A stretch of 64,000 nt of DNA from assembly GCF_003185915.1 (NCBI RefSeq), contig NZ_QHLZ01000004.1:278889-342888 (forward strand), read 5' to 3'. Position 1 is the first letter of the stretch. Each line of letters starts with the position of its first letter. This DNA comes from Arthrobacter psychrochitiniphilus. Lineage in GTDB: Bacteria > Actinomycetota > Actinomycetes > Actinomycetales > Micrococcaceae. Both the position numbers and the translations under genes were made by a program. The notes beneath the pieces are model-generated. The model saw only the letters and a program-made list of their open reading frames with translations. It was not told where the DNA came from and ran no database searches. Shown piece after piece: positions 26,401 through 34,186 of the stretch.

Positions 26401-27937
26401 CAACGGGCTGTCACTGGGCACCGTCACCACCGATGCCGCAGGCGCTGTTACTAAGACTGTGACCGTTCCTGCAAACACACCCGCTGCCAGCCACGAGCTG
26501 AGAGCAACCTCTGGAACCACCACCGCCACCACGGCACTCGTTGTTACGCTCAAGCCTGTTGTGGGCGCCACCGTCACCGGTGAGCGAGCCGACAAAGACC
26601 GTGACCTGGCCACGAGCCCGTACACGGTTGGACAGTCACTGCCGTACAACTTTGTTGTCAAGAGCACCGCGAACGTAACCTCCGCCGTCTACCCAACGGC
26701 TGGCGAGTTCACCGGCTTCAACATCACCGGGACGCCGAACTGCCGCTACCGGGACCTCGCCGCAGGGGCAGCTTTCACATGCACCACAGCCAAGCGCGTC
26801 ATCACGGCCGAAGATGTTGCCAACGGCTTCTTCACTCCTGTCACGAAGTGGGCTGCTGAAGCTACCGGTGCAACGAAGGTTGAATTCACGGCCGACGGCG
26901 GCGAAGTGGACGTTCTTATCCGCAAGCCTTCCCTGGCGCTGACCATTGGTGCAGGCGTTCTCGCCACCCAGGACGAAAGCTCCTACGCAAGCGAGGGCGA
27001 CGTAGTCACCTACGCCGTCACGCTCAAGAATGACGGCAACGTCGCCTTGACGGGTGTTAGCGTGCCGGGTGTTGACGGTATCGCCGCAACGCTGGCAGCC
27101 GGTGCGAGCAGCACAGGAACTATCAAGCACACGGTGACGGCCAACGACCTCACGGCAACTGCCATTGATGCCAAGTCCTTCACTGCCACGGCAAGCAACG
27201 GTTCAAAGGCCGCGTCAAAGGAGGCAACACGGGAGTCGTTCGCGCTTCTCGCAGCACCCACCACGGAGCCGACGACGGCACCGCCCACGACGGATCCGAC
27301 GACGGCACCGCCGACAACGGCACCGCCGACAACGGCACCGCCCACGGCAGATCCGACAACGGCACCGCCGACGACGGTACCGCCCAGCACTGCACCAGGT
27401 GCTGATGAAGCCACAGGCGAAGTGAATGTGGCGAACGTGGTTGCAGGTCAGAAAGTGACCATCACCGGTAAGAATTTCAAGCCGGGAACCACTGCCACCT
27501 TCACGCTGCATTCTGAGCCTGGAGTGCTCGGCGAGGCAATAGTTGGGAAGGGCGGCACCGTGAGCCTGACAACCACCATCCCGGTCAGTCTTCCTGCCGG
27601 TCAGCACACGGTTGTCATCACGGGAACGGATGCCTCGGGCGCCGATGCTGCAGTCAGCATCGAACTGCAGGTGACCGCAGCCGGTGGTACGCCGAGCGCG
27701 GCTGCCACTGCGACTGCCACGGACACCGCAACTGAAACGGCAACCGCGACTGCCACTGCCACGGATACCGCTACCACTTCGGACGCGGCCACCACGGTAG
27801 GCACTGACAACTCAAACGGCGAGCTGGCCAGTACGGGCTTCGGCCTCATGCCTCTGGGCCTCGCCGGAGCAGTACTCGTCCTGCTAGGTGGCGTCCTCGC
27901 CATGCGCAGGGCCTCAATGAAGGGTGCCCGGCACTAG
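23426..27937 (+). CDS. Surface-anchored exo-alpha-sialidase, multidomain
   Basis: The 1503-residue protein has a signal peptide (residues 1-37, ending AFA). A sialidase domain (~45-450) follows, with the YYRIPAL motif carrying the catalytic Arg and five Asp-box motifs such as STDGGKTWG, SKDKGLTWS and SDDHGKTWE. Next are Ig-like repeats, an F5/8 type C (CBM32-like) carbohydrate-binding domain at ~810-950, a second copy of the repeat module, a Thr/Pro linker and a C-terminal LASTG motif with a membrane helix and basic tail. It should release sialic acids from glycoconjugates while attached to the wall by a class E-type sortase (inference). AGAGGA precedes the ATG. No sialic acid uptake genes lie nearby. 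Confidence 0.93.
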   Translation: MKSINRVPRLKRGKVVGTAVLLAGGLLAGMVAGPAFAQDPAPAPLAVTSSYTEQILAQNGDNKIDPSLGRYYRIPALVDLGNGIVLASYDGRPDGADAPSPNSIVQRRSTDGGKTWGAPTYIARGQEAKNGNLRYGFSDPSYIFDQETGDVFNFHVYSKDVSFQGSGYGNDDADRNIISSAVAVSKDKGLTWSTDPGNMPNLPPSDYTAESAYAGLDGPLITDIVKPNGDANNVGGISGVFAASGEGIQLKYGPNKGRLIQQFTGKVKQANGNVPYQAYSVYSDDHGKTWERGAFTGTGMDENKSVELSNGDVMLNSRASSGERARKVAISKDGGQSYGPVTVDTNLVDPVNNASITRMYPHAAQGSAEAKMLLFSNANSSNGRSNGTIRYSCDDGTTWSAGKQFKAGAMSYSTATALSDGAFGVFYEGDNNTMTFGKFDAAWLEVDCGAAMNATLSGAAAIGANGATVQATLTVRNNAETTLSGATASFAPKTGWTFGSTIVPDVAAGASVDVQVPVTIPSFLKAGNITVSATLSRGAFKVTSNVSVTVTGGAASNIAGLDIKGLATDTARDLAATPYTVGSLVPYKFQVDSLSNVAVEAIPTSGNFNPLLRVAEGGTTDTGNCRFGNLGVGNGYPCTTPKHAVTAAELANGFFVPLTTWEARATGAETKKYTITGAEVDLLVRKPSVTATITAGELVDVDESGFASVGDTVTYTSVVTNNGNVNLSDITVSGWDKFSLAAGESKTVTSLYTLTAADVAANMVGAKGLAVTAKNGLKSAAATASSASVIACSDALCGARAPMANQIPQNQLTIKSVSSQELVGEAAPNGPAKALIDGNIDSFWHTKWQGGTDPFPHSVVFDLGASYDVTGFEYTQRQNGPNGRIKDYEIFVSDSPTEFGTKVASGTFTSVLEGQRITIEGNKSGRYLKLVALNSIANNAYAGGAEVNIAGVAVSTVPAVISATPGTVAAGSDITVSLSGFPADSVVELTLNNGLSLGTVTTDAAGAVTKTVTVPANTPAASHELRATSGTTTATTALVVTLKPVVGATVTGERADKDRDLATSPYTVGQSLPYNFVVKSTANVTSAVYPTAGEFTGFNITGTPNCRYRDLAAGAAFTCTTAKRVITAEDVANGFFTPVTKWAAEATGATKVEFTADGGEVDVLIRKPSLALTIGAGVLATQDESSYASEGDVVTYAVTLKNDGNVALTGVSVPGVDGIAATLAAGASSTGTIKHTVTANDLTATAIDAKSFTATASNGSKAASKEATRESFALLAAPTTEPTTAPPTTDPTTAPPTTAPPTTAPPTADPTTAPPTTVPPSTAPGADEATGEVNVANVVAGQKVTITGKNFKPGTTATFTLHSEPGVLGEAIVGKGGTVSLTTTIPVSLPAGQHTVVITGTDASGADAAVSIELQVTAAGGTPSAAATATATDTATETATATATATDTATTSDAATTVGTDNSNGELASTGFGLMPLGLAGAVLVLLGGVLAMRRASMKGARH
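27249..27402 (+). repeat. In-frame Thr/Pro tandem repeat in the sialidase gene
   Basis: The DNA repeats units of the type GACGACGGCACCGCC, encoding TTAPPTTDP-like peptides of about 50 residues. This is a rigid wall-spanning linker. A second, weaker Thr/Ala repeat (ATATDTATETA type) lies at about 27700-27790. Confidence 0.85.
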
Positions 27938-27955
27938 TCACGGCGCATTAAAAAA

Positions 27956-28000
27956 CTAAGGCGGGTTGCCGGCATCCAGGATGCCGGCAACCCGCCTTAG
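27956..28000. terminator. Sialidase terminator (bidirectional)
   Basis: A perfect 20-bp inverted repeat (27956-27975 and 27981-28000) with a 5-nt loop has AAAAA before the left arm and TTCTTT after the right arm. It separates the sialidase gene from the convergent gene at 28020. Confidence 0.93.
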
Positions 28001-28019
28001 TTCTTTAACCCCAGAGCCC

Positions 28020-28940
28020 TCAGCGCGTGGCGCCCAGCACATCCAGGGCTGCACCCAGACGCTCGCGCAGCACGGCGGATTCGGCGCTGAACGCGCGCTG
28101 GTGCGCTACGTAATCGGCCTTGCCAGAAGCCGTCTCAATCTCAATGGGAGGATATCCCCAGGCAGCGAGGTCGTACGGGGAGGCTTGCATGTCCATGGCC
28201 CGGATCCGCCACGACAGTTCAAAGCAGTCCATGACCAGCTCACTTGGCAGCGCGGGCGAGAGCTTGTACGCCCACTTGTAGAGGTCCATGTTCGCGTGCA
28301 GGCAGCCGGGCTGTTCCAACTCGCGCTGGTTCTCCCGCGTGGGCCGCAGCTCATTGAGGCCGGACGCTTGAGGAGTATAAAAACGGTACGCGTCAAAGTG
28401 CGTGCAGCGGATCTTGTTGTCCTCAACAACCTGGTCGGTTCCCGTGGAGCCGAGCCGGAGTTCAAGGTATTCGTGCCTAATCTGGTTGGCTTCCTGCTGG
28501 TAGACCATGGCCCATTCGTGCAGCCCAAAGCAACCGAACTGGGCCGGGCGCAATGCTGTGCGGCCCAGAATGATCCGCGCAAAATCCACGGCTTCCTTGC
28601 GCTGCTCCAGAAACTTTCCCAGATCAAGCACCACGCCGGAGCCTTGCCCAGGCGCCCCGCTCGCCTCGAGCTCCTCTGGCGTCGCTTCCCGGTAAAATTT
28701 CCAGCCGAGCCGTTCGGCCGCTGCGGTTCCCGTCAGAACCGTGCCCGCACCGGGGTGCCAGCGGGAAAGCTGACCCGGTTTTTGTGTGTAGTACGTGAAA
28801 AGGAAGTCCTCAACAGGGTGTTTTGCTCCTGCTGACCGGCGAGCCAGATAGGGTGCGGCATACCGGTCAACACGGTGGCGGTGCGCCAAGGCACTGGCTT
28901 GCCAGGCATTCTCGGCAAGGGATAGTGGGGCAGGGATCAT
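28020..28940 (-). CDS. Conserved protein, annotated elsewhere as 3-methyladenine DNA glycosylase
   Basis: The 306-residue protein matches a family found throughout actinobacteria, marked by HPVEDFLFTYY, LSRWHPGAGTVL, FGCFGLHEWAMVY, CTHFDAYRFYTP and CLHANMDLYKWAYKL. These proteins are often labelled 3-methyladenine DNA glycosylase, but I see no helix-hairpin-helix or other known glycosylase signature, so that name should be treated with care. The His/Cys/Tyr-rich blocks suggest a metal-binding enzyme. It is cytoplasmic. A MarR-type regulator gene lies four bases upstream and may be co-transcribed. Confidence 0.7.
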   Translation of the reverse strand: MIPAPLSLAENAWQASALAHRHRVDRYAAPYLARRSAGAKHPVEDFLFTYYTQKPGQLSRWHPGAGTVLTGTAAAERLGWKFYREATPEELEASGAPGQGSGVVLDLGKFLEQRKEAVDFARIILGRTALRPAQFGCFGLHEWAMVYQQEANQIRHEYLELRLGSTGTDQVVEDNKIRCTHFDAYRFYTPQASGLNELRPTRENQRELEQPGCLHANMDLYKWAYKLSPALPSELVMDCFELSWRIRAMDMQASPYDLAAWGYPPIEIETASGKADYVAHQRAFSAESAVLRERLGAALDVLGATR

Positions 28941-28944
28941 GGCC

Positions 28945-29445
28945 TCAATTATCCGTCATGGCGGCGTGGGGTGAGTCAACGGCGGCAGGGGCCATCGCGC
29001 CGCAGTCCGCGTGAGTGGCGGAATCAATCAGGGCCATCATGGACCTATGCAGATCCATGGCGCCAGCGCGGTCAAGTCCGAGCCGGGCCATCATGGTGCC
29101 CGGCACGGAAAGCGCCTTGGTGCGGAGCTCGGATCCAGCCGCAGTGAGGTCCACTGCCAAGGCGCGTTCGTCAGCGCTGTCCTTGGTGCGGGTGAGGTAG
29201 CCCAAGATCTCCAGGCGTTTGAGTAGCGGGGAGAGCGTGGCGGACTCCAGCAAGAGGGTGCTGCCAATGTCCTTGACACGGCGCGGCGCCTGCTCCCAGA
29301 GTGCCAACATCACAAGATACTGCGGATGTGTCAGGTTCAGCTCGGCCAGCACAGGCTTGTAGGCGGCAATGACACTGCGGGCGGCCACACTCAGGCCAAA
29401 GCACAGTTGACGTTCAAGCAGGAGATCATTCTCCACGATACTCAC
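28945..29445 (-). CDS. MarR family regulator, OhrR-like
   Basis: The 166-residue protein is a MarR/OhrR winged-helix repressor. ERQLCFGLSVAAR at residues 11-23 carries the Cys15 that senses organic peroxides in OhrR; the body follows with LTHPQYLVMLALW, ATLSPLLKRLEILGYL and the wing RTKDSADERALAV. It probably represses genes for organic-peroxide or hypochlorite defence. The GTG start at 29445 has GGGGTGA upstream. A 20-bp palindrome at 29463-29480 in its own promoter is likely its operator. No ohr peroxidase gene lies beside it; the divergent neighbour is a 74-residue protein of unknown role. Confidence 0.88.
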   Translation of the reverse strand: MSIVENDLLLERQLCFGLSVAARSVIAAYKPVLAELNLTHPQYLVMLALWEQAPRRVKDIGSTLLLESATLSPLLKRLEILGYLTRTKDSADERALAVDLTAAGSELRTKALSVPGTMMARLGLDRAGAMDLHRSMMALIDSATHADCGAMAPAAVDSPHAAMTDN

Positions 29446-29462
29446 TCAAGTCACCCCTCATT

Positions 29463-29480
29463 TAGTTAGTGCACTAAGTA
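29463..29480. promoter_or_regulatory. OhrR/MarR operator candidate
   Basis: TTAGTGCACTAA (29466-29477) is a perfect palindrome extended by matching bases on both sides. It lies 20 bases upstream of the MarR gene start, between it and the divergent small gene. Size and AT-rich arms fit a MarR-family site. Confidence 0.65.
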
Positions 29481-29561
29481 ACACTGTACTATGGGCCGTA
29501 TTGTCTTTATTAGCCGGGTTGAGAAGGTGTTTTTCAGCCCCCACGCCTCGAGGAAAGTCCT

Positions 29562-29786
29562 ATGCCCAAGTTGTCCCCGGTACAGAAGCTGATGCGGTTC
29601 ACCGGACACCTGCGCTACATTTTAGGCCCCGCCAGCAGCAGCCCATTGGACCATGAGATGACTCCGGAGAATAAGCAGCTCCTTGCGCAACAACAGGCGG
29701 CTAGCCAGGCATTTGTTACTGTGACGCGAGCCGATGGCAGCAGCTATCTGGTACCTATTGACCCCAAGGATCAATCCCTGCGCTAA
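29562..29786 (+). CDS. Small hypothetical protein
   Basis: A 74-residue basic-to-neutral protein with a good ribosome site (GAGGAAAG, six bases before the ATG). The N-terminal half holds SPVQKLMRFTGHLRYILGP and the C-terminal half is rich in Gln and Ala, ending with YLVPIDPKDQ. There is no signal peptide or membrane helix and I recognise no family. It is transcribed divergently from the MarR regulator and may be under the control of the palindrome at 29463-29480. Confidence 0.6.
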   Translation: MPKLSPVQKLMRFTGHLRYILGPASSSPLDHEMTPENKQLLAQQQAASQAFVTVTRADGSSYLVPIDPKDQSLR

Positions 29787-29884
29787 ACGTTGGACGCCAC
29801 ATTTACATCCGTGCCTTTGGTGTGCTTCAGGCGTAAACTAAAGAAATCTTGCACGCAAATTTCTCCTGTGGAGAGGGGGTGTTG

Positions 29885-30115
29885 ATGATGACGAGCGGTG
29901 ACAAGTTCGTGAACAAATTCATGCATGCCACAGAGAAGTTCCAGGTGCTGTTCGGACCTGCTGACCAAGGGGACATGGATTCCCCCGTGGTGCATCGCCA
30001 CGACGAGTTCGAAGACAGCAGTGATGAGCAACTGACCCACTTTGATGAGCACACGGATTCAAGCGGCCACCATTACGCTGTCCGCAAGGATGAAGAGCCA
30101 GCCGAGGAACATTAG
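29885..30115 (+). CDS. Small acidic hypothetical protein
   Basis: A 76-residue protein rich in Asp, Glu and His. The double ATG at 29885/29888 lies behind a GGAGAGGGGG ribosome site; an in-frame ATG further upstream at 29849 is less likely because it precedes that site. No known domain. A clear terminator follows the stop codon, which supports a real transcript. It resembles nothing I can name. Confidence 0.6.
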   Translation: MMTSGDKFVNKFMHATEKFQVLFGPADQGDMDSPVVHRHDEFEDSSDEQLTHFDEHTDSSGHHYAVRKDEEPAEEH

Positions 30116-30125
30116 CCCCAATAAG

Positions 30126-30160
30126 AAGCTGACCCACAGAATTCTGCGGGTCAGCTTTTT
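30126..30160. terminator. Terminator between small ORF and lysC
   Basis: AAGCTGACCC (30126-30135) pairs with GGGTCAGCTT (30148-30157); the loop holds a smaller CAGAATTCTG stem, and a T-run follows. It lies between convergent genes. Confidence 0.9.
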
Positions 30161-30168
30161 GGTGGGGA

Positions 30169-31455
30169 CTAGCGGCCCGTGCCGCCGTAAACAGTGGCCT
30201 CGTCTTCGCTGTCCAAACCAAAGGCCTGGTGCACCGCGCGGACAGCCGTATCCAGCAGGTCCGCACGCGTGACTACGGAGATGCGGATCTCTGAGGTGGA
30301 GATCAAATCAATGTTTACGCCGGCGTCGGACAGGGCCTTGAAGAAGCTGTAGGAGACGCCCGGGTTGGAGCGCATGCCTGCGCCGATGAGGGAGAGCTTG
30401 CCGATCTTATCGTCATAAATCAGATCCTCGAAGCCAACCTCATCTTGCTGGGCGCGCAAGGCTGCCAGCGCATCTTCGCCTTCGATCATGGGCAAGGTGA
30501 AGGAAATATCCGTCTTGCCGGAACCGTGCGTGGAAATATTCTGCACGATCATGTCGATGTTGGTGTGTGCGCCGGCGATGATGCCGAAGATCATGGCAGC
30601 CTTGCCGGGGATGTCCGGCACGCCAACAACGGTGACTTTACCTTCGGACCGGTCGTGGGCCACGCCGGAGATGATTGGCTGCTCCAAGGCAACTCCCTCT
30701 GAGATTTTGATTTTGTCGTCAGGGCTGGGCAGAACCCAAGTTCCCTCGTTGTCGCTAAAAGATGAGCGCACATGGATGGGCAGGCCAAAACGCCGTGCAT
30801 ATTCCACGCAGCGCAGGTGCAAGATTTTGGCGCCAGAGGCTGCCATTTCCAGCATTTCTTCGCTGGAGATCTTGCTGATCTTCTGGGCGGTGGGAACCAC
30901 GCGCGGATCGGCCGTGTAGATACCGTCAACGTCGGTGTAGATTTCGCAAACATCAGCGTTCAAGGCCGCGGCGAGTGCAACGGCGGTGGTGTCCGAACCG
31001 CCGCGACCCATGGTGGTGATCTCATGCGTTTGGCGGCTCATGCCCTGGAAACCGGCAACAATCGCCACCTTGCCCTTGTCCAGGGCGGTGCGGACGCGGT
31101 GCGGGTCCACATCAATGATGCGGGCCTTGCCGTGAATGCCGTCGGTGATCATGCCGGCCTGGCTGCCTGTGAAAGACTGCGCCACACCGCCCTGTGAGCT
31201 GATTGCCATGGCCAGCAGAGCCATGGAAATTCGCTCTCCAGCGGTCATCAACATATCCAGCTCGCGCGCCGGGGGATGCTCGGAAACCTGCGCGGCCAAA
31301 TCCAACAGCTCATCGGTGGTGTCACCCATGGCTGAAACGACAACGACTACCTCGTGGCCTGCCGCCTGGGTGCTAACAACCCGACGGGCAACGCGAAGAA
31401 TGCCCGCGGCGTCGGACACGGAGGAACCACCGTACTTTTGAACAATCAGGCTCAT
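30169..31455 (-). CDS. lysC: Aspartate kinase
   Basis: The 428-residue enzyme phosphorylates aspartate, the first step toward lysine, threonine, methionine and diaminopimelate. The N-terminal kinase domain starts with QKYGGSSV and contains [16 protein letters not shown] and the [15 protein letters not shown] nucleotide/Asp site. Two ACT domains follow from ~residue 265 ([14 protein letters not shown] and [16 protein letters not shown]), where lysine/threonine feedback binds. Length and layout match the actinobacterial alpha2beta2 type, in which a beta subunit may arise from an internal start. No asd gene follows here. Confidence 0.96.
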   Translation of the reverse strand: MSLIVQKYGGSSVSDAAGILRVARRVVSTQAAGHEVVVVVSAMGDTTDELLDLAAQVSEHPPARELDMLMTAGERISMALLAMAISSQGGVAQSFTGSQAGMITDGIHGKARIIDVDPHRVRTALDKGKVAIVAGFQGMSRQTHEITTMGRGGSDTTAVALAAALNADVCEIYTDVDGIYTADPRVVPTAQKISKISSEEMLEMAASGAKILHLRCVEYARRFGLPIHVRSSFSDNEGTWVLPSPDDKIKISEGVALEQPIISGVAHDRSEGKVTVVGVPDIPGKAAMIFGIIAGAHTNIDMIVQNISTHGSGKTDISFTLPMIEGEDALAALRAQQDEVGFEDLIYDDKIGKLSLIGAGMRSNPGVSYSFFKALSDAGVNIDLISTSEIRISVVTRADLLDTAVRAVHQAFGLDSEDEATVYGGTGR

Positions 31456-31839
31456 GGTTGCACACTCATTGACTTACCTAACGCGAAACTAGGAGAAGGA
31501 AATTTGGCTGCCACTCGCGCCTTGCCACGCCTTGCGCTAGGCCAGTGCGGCATCATCAGCGCGGAAGGCAGTTGAGGAAAGTTTAGCGCGGAAGGGGTGT
31601 CAACGTGGAATTATTGTGTCCACATGGTGGTCCATGACGCCGCCACTTTGCTGGCTTGGCGTCTCTTTTTCTTCCCGTACTCCAGCTTTGCGGGCAAACA
31701 CGCACAATATCAGTCGACGGGATGAGGACGGGGTGCACGCCTGCGCCTATGCTGATCCAAAGGCCGCTACCGCGGCATAACCGCGGGAGAGTCCAGCGGC
31801 ACCGCCCGCGGCGAGACCGCGGCACAGAGGGAGGCCACG
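31456..31839. other. Divergent intergenic region lysC / ABC transporter
   Basis: About 380 bases between divergent lysC and the ABC ATPase gene. The short frames seen are not supported. It should contain both promoters. Near the ABC start there is a run of CCGCGG-type short inverted repeats (31769-31812). No riboswitch is recognised. Confidence 0.5.
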
Positions 31840-32865
31840 ATGACCGAGTTCTTGCCACCACCGCCCGCCACGGCTTCACCGCCACAGCCAGCAGCGCAGC
31901 CAAGCCCAGAGCAACTTGCGCCAGACGGGATTTTCCCGCCTGAGGGTTTTCGCGGACTCAGCGCCAAAGGGCTCTCCCGCAGCTTCGGTTCCGTGCACGC
32001 CGTAGTTGATATGGAGCTTCTTGCTCCGGCTGGGCAGGTAACGGCACTCATTGGGCCTAACGGCGCAGGCAAAACCACGTTGCTGCTCATGCTTGCCTCG
32101 CTGCTGGCTCCAGATACCGGGAGTATCAGCGTCATGGGGATTGACCCCGTCAAGGACCCCACCGTGGCTCGGGCCAAAATTGGTTGGATGCCGGACACCT
32201 TAGGGGTGTGGGAATCCCTGACTGTGCGCGAAATCCTGACCACCATGGGTCATTTTTATCATCTACCCAAAGCCGGAATTCCGGGCCGTGTGGAGGAACT
32301 GCTGACGCTAGTGAGCCTTTCGCCGCTGGCGGATCAGAAGGCGCGCGTGCTTTCCCGCGGGCAGCAGCAGCGGCTCAGTCTGGCCCGGGCCCTGATTCAT
32401 GATCCGGAGGTGCTGTTGCTGGACGAACCGGCCTCCGGGCTCGATCCGGGATCACGCGTGGCCCTGCGACGTATTCTGCGGAATTTAGCCGCACACGGAA
32501 AAGTAGTGGTGGTTTCCTCCCACGTTCTTGCAGAACTCGATGAAATTGCTGACGGTGCCGTGTTCGTCAACCAAGGCCGGACGGTACTGGCACAGACAGT
32601 TGCGCAGGCTGCGGACCAGGGCCGTAGATACTGTATTGCAGCCCTTGACCCCGCTGCGCTCGCGGAAGCGTTGGGAAATTTGGGTGTGGAATTTTCCCAC
32701 GGCACGGTCCGAGCAGAAAGCGTTCTGGTTACTGTTGGCTCCGAGGTAGGGGCCGCGAAACTATTGCAGGACCTCATGGCTGCGGGCGTGGCTGTGCATG
32801 ATTTTGGGCCCGCAACAGGGGCCTTGGAAGAGACCTATATGAGCATGGGGGTGGAACAGCCGTGA
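31840..32865 (+). CDS. ABC transporter ATP-binding protein
   Basis: The 341-residue ATPase has a Pro/Ala-rich N-terminal extension of ~40 residues, then Walker A (GPNGAGKTT), the signature LSRGQQQRLSLARAL (Arg replaces the usual Gly in LSGGQ), Walker B (VLLLDEPASGLD) and the H-loop SSHVLAEL. It belongs to the CcmA/drug-type export group that pairs with ABC-2 permeases. GGGAGG precedes the ATG. The stop overlaps the permease start by four bases. Substrate is not predictable. Confidence 0.93.
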   Translation: MTEFLPPPPATASPPQPAAQPSPEQLAPDGIFPPEGFRGLSAKGLSRSFGSVHAVVDMELLAPAGQVTALIGPNGAGKTTLLLMLASLLAPDTGSISVMGIDPVKDPTVARAKIGWMPDTLGVWESLTVREILTTMGHFYHLPKAGIPGRVEELLTLVSLSPLADQKARVLSRGQQQRLSLARALIHDPEVLLLDEPASGLDPGSRVALRRILRNLAAHGKVVVVSSHVLAELDEIADGAVFVNQGRTVLAQTVAQAADQGRRYCIAALDPAALAEALGNLGVEFSHGTVRAESVLVTVGSEVGAAKLLQDLMAAGVAVHDFGPATGALEETYMSMGVEQP

Positions 32866-34082
32866 CAACAACAGAAACTACGCCGTCAGCACCGGGCCTA
32901 GATACAGTTCCCGGACAGAGCAATAAATTCCGCCGTTATATGAATGGCATCAGCGCAGTCATGGGCATGGAACTGCGCCAGCGGCTGCGCTCTCGCGGCT
33001 GGTACATCATGCTAAGCATCTGGTTTGTCCTCATTGGCCTGGTTGCTGTTCTCACCTGGGTCAGCTGGCAGGCTCAGACGAATAGGACAGATTTTTCCTA
33101 TGTTCCACCGGACCAACTTGTGGAGGGACCAGGCCCGCTGATCTTTGAAGCCGTGCTGGCTTTTGTGCTGTTCTTTGGCTTGCTAGTGGCGCCAGCGTTT
33201 TCCGCCAATGCCATCAGCGGAGACCGCTCCGCGGGCACGCTCGCTATCATGCAGGTGACCTTGCTACGGCCAGGCCAACTGCTGTGGGGAAAGTTCCTGG
33301 CATCATGGATCGCTGCGCTGGCATTTCTCGTGGTCAGTGTGCCATTCCTTGTGTTTGGAATTATCCAAGGTGGTCTAGGGGTGGGGTACATCTTTATTGC
33401 CCTCCTCATGCTTGCTGCGGAACTGGGGGTGGTCTGTGCCCTGGGTGTGGGTATTTCGGCGCTGGCCAACCGTCCACTCTTCTCCATTGTGGTGACCTAC
33501 TTGGTGGTGGCGTTGCTGAGCTTTGGCACGCTCATCGCTTTCGGTTTGGGTGCTCTGCTGAGCAACGGAACAGTGTTGGCGAATCAGACCTACTACAAGG
33601 AGATCGTCTATGCTCCTGCCCCGAATGGCGAGGTTGAAGGCGAGGATTCACAGTACTATCCGGTGACGCCGAACAAGGCGGATATAACGGATGAGAACAA
33701 TGAGTATGCCTGTTATGGGCCGCTGGTGGAGAACCAAACAACTAGGACTGAGCGCGTGGCGTGGCTGCTGGCCATGAACCCATTTGTGGTGGTTGCCGAT
33801 GCCATTCCCTATCCCAGCCACAGTGCGCAGGAGCAGTCGTATTACGGATCCGGAGTGTTCGAATCCATTAGCCAAGGCGCCCGCTACTCTCAGGCGGGGC
33901 CTAACGCGACGTTCCAGTGTGCGAATGGCAAGATCGCACCGCAGTACCTGGAGCAGGACAAGCCGCTCTGGCCGCTGGGCCTGGGGCTGCAGCTCCTCGT
34001 CACGGCCGGAATCCTGGGCCTTGCGTGGCGGGCGCTGCGCACACCAGCTGGAAAACTCGCGAAGGGCACTCGTATTGCCTAA
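32862..34082 (+). CDS. ABC-2 type transporter permease
   Basis: The 406-residue membrane protein starts at a GTG overlapping the ATPase stop. It has about six helices: one near residues 45-70, a group from ~100 to 230, and a last helix at ~370-390. A long extracytoplasmic loop (residues ~240-360) separates the last two. It matches the ABC-2 membrane permease layout (GDRSAGTLAIMQVTLLRPGQLLWGK is the typical cytoplasmic coupling region). With the ATPase it forms an exporter of unknown cargo. A large hairpin follows the stop. Confidence 0.88.
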   Translation: MTTTETTPSAPGLDTVPGQSNKFRRYMNGISAVMGMELRQRLRSRGWYIMLSIWFVLIGLVAVLTWVSWQAQTNRTDFSYVPPDQLVEGPGPLIFEAVLAFVLFFGLLVAPAFSANAISGDRSAGTLAIMQVTLLRPGQLLWGKFLASWIAALAFLVVSVPFLVFGIIQGGLGVGYIFIALLMLAAELGVVCALGVGISALANRPLFSIVVTYLVVALLSFGTLIAFGLGALLSNGTVLANQTYYKEIVYAPAPNGEVEGEDSQYYPVTPNKADITDENNEYACYGPLVENQTTRTERVAWLLAMNPFVVVADAIPYPSHSAQEQSYYGSGVFESISQGARYSQAGPNATFQCANGKIAPQYLEQDKPLWPLGLGLQLLVTAGILGLAWRALRTPAGKLAKGTRIA

Positions 34083-34098
34083 TAACACCACCTAAAAA

Positions 34099-34156
34099 CG
34101 AGTGCATAGATCATGCCGGCCCCCAGCTTGGGGGACCGGCATTATCTATGCACTCG
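34099..34156. terminator. Terminator between ABC permease and ilvD
   Basis: CGAGTGCATAGAT (34099-34111) pairs with ATCTATGCACTCG (34144-34156), and the interior forms a second stem (ATGCCGG with CCGGCAT, CCCCC with GGGGG). It sits between convergent genes. Confidence 0.88.
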
Positions 34157-34186
34157 ATGCGAATTTTGGGCTTTTCGCCTGCTGAA

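Noticed and set aside
27249..27402. Regular short repeats that could suggest a CRISPR array
   Set aside because: The units are in-frame multiples of three, without unique spacers, and encode a Thr/Pro linker in the sialidase.
31456..31839. Lysine riboswitch upstream of lysC
   Set aside because: No recognisable L-box core or terminator/anti-terminator pair; such switches are not usual for actinobacterial lysC.
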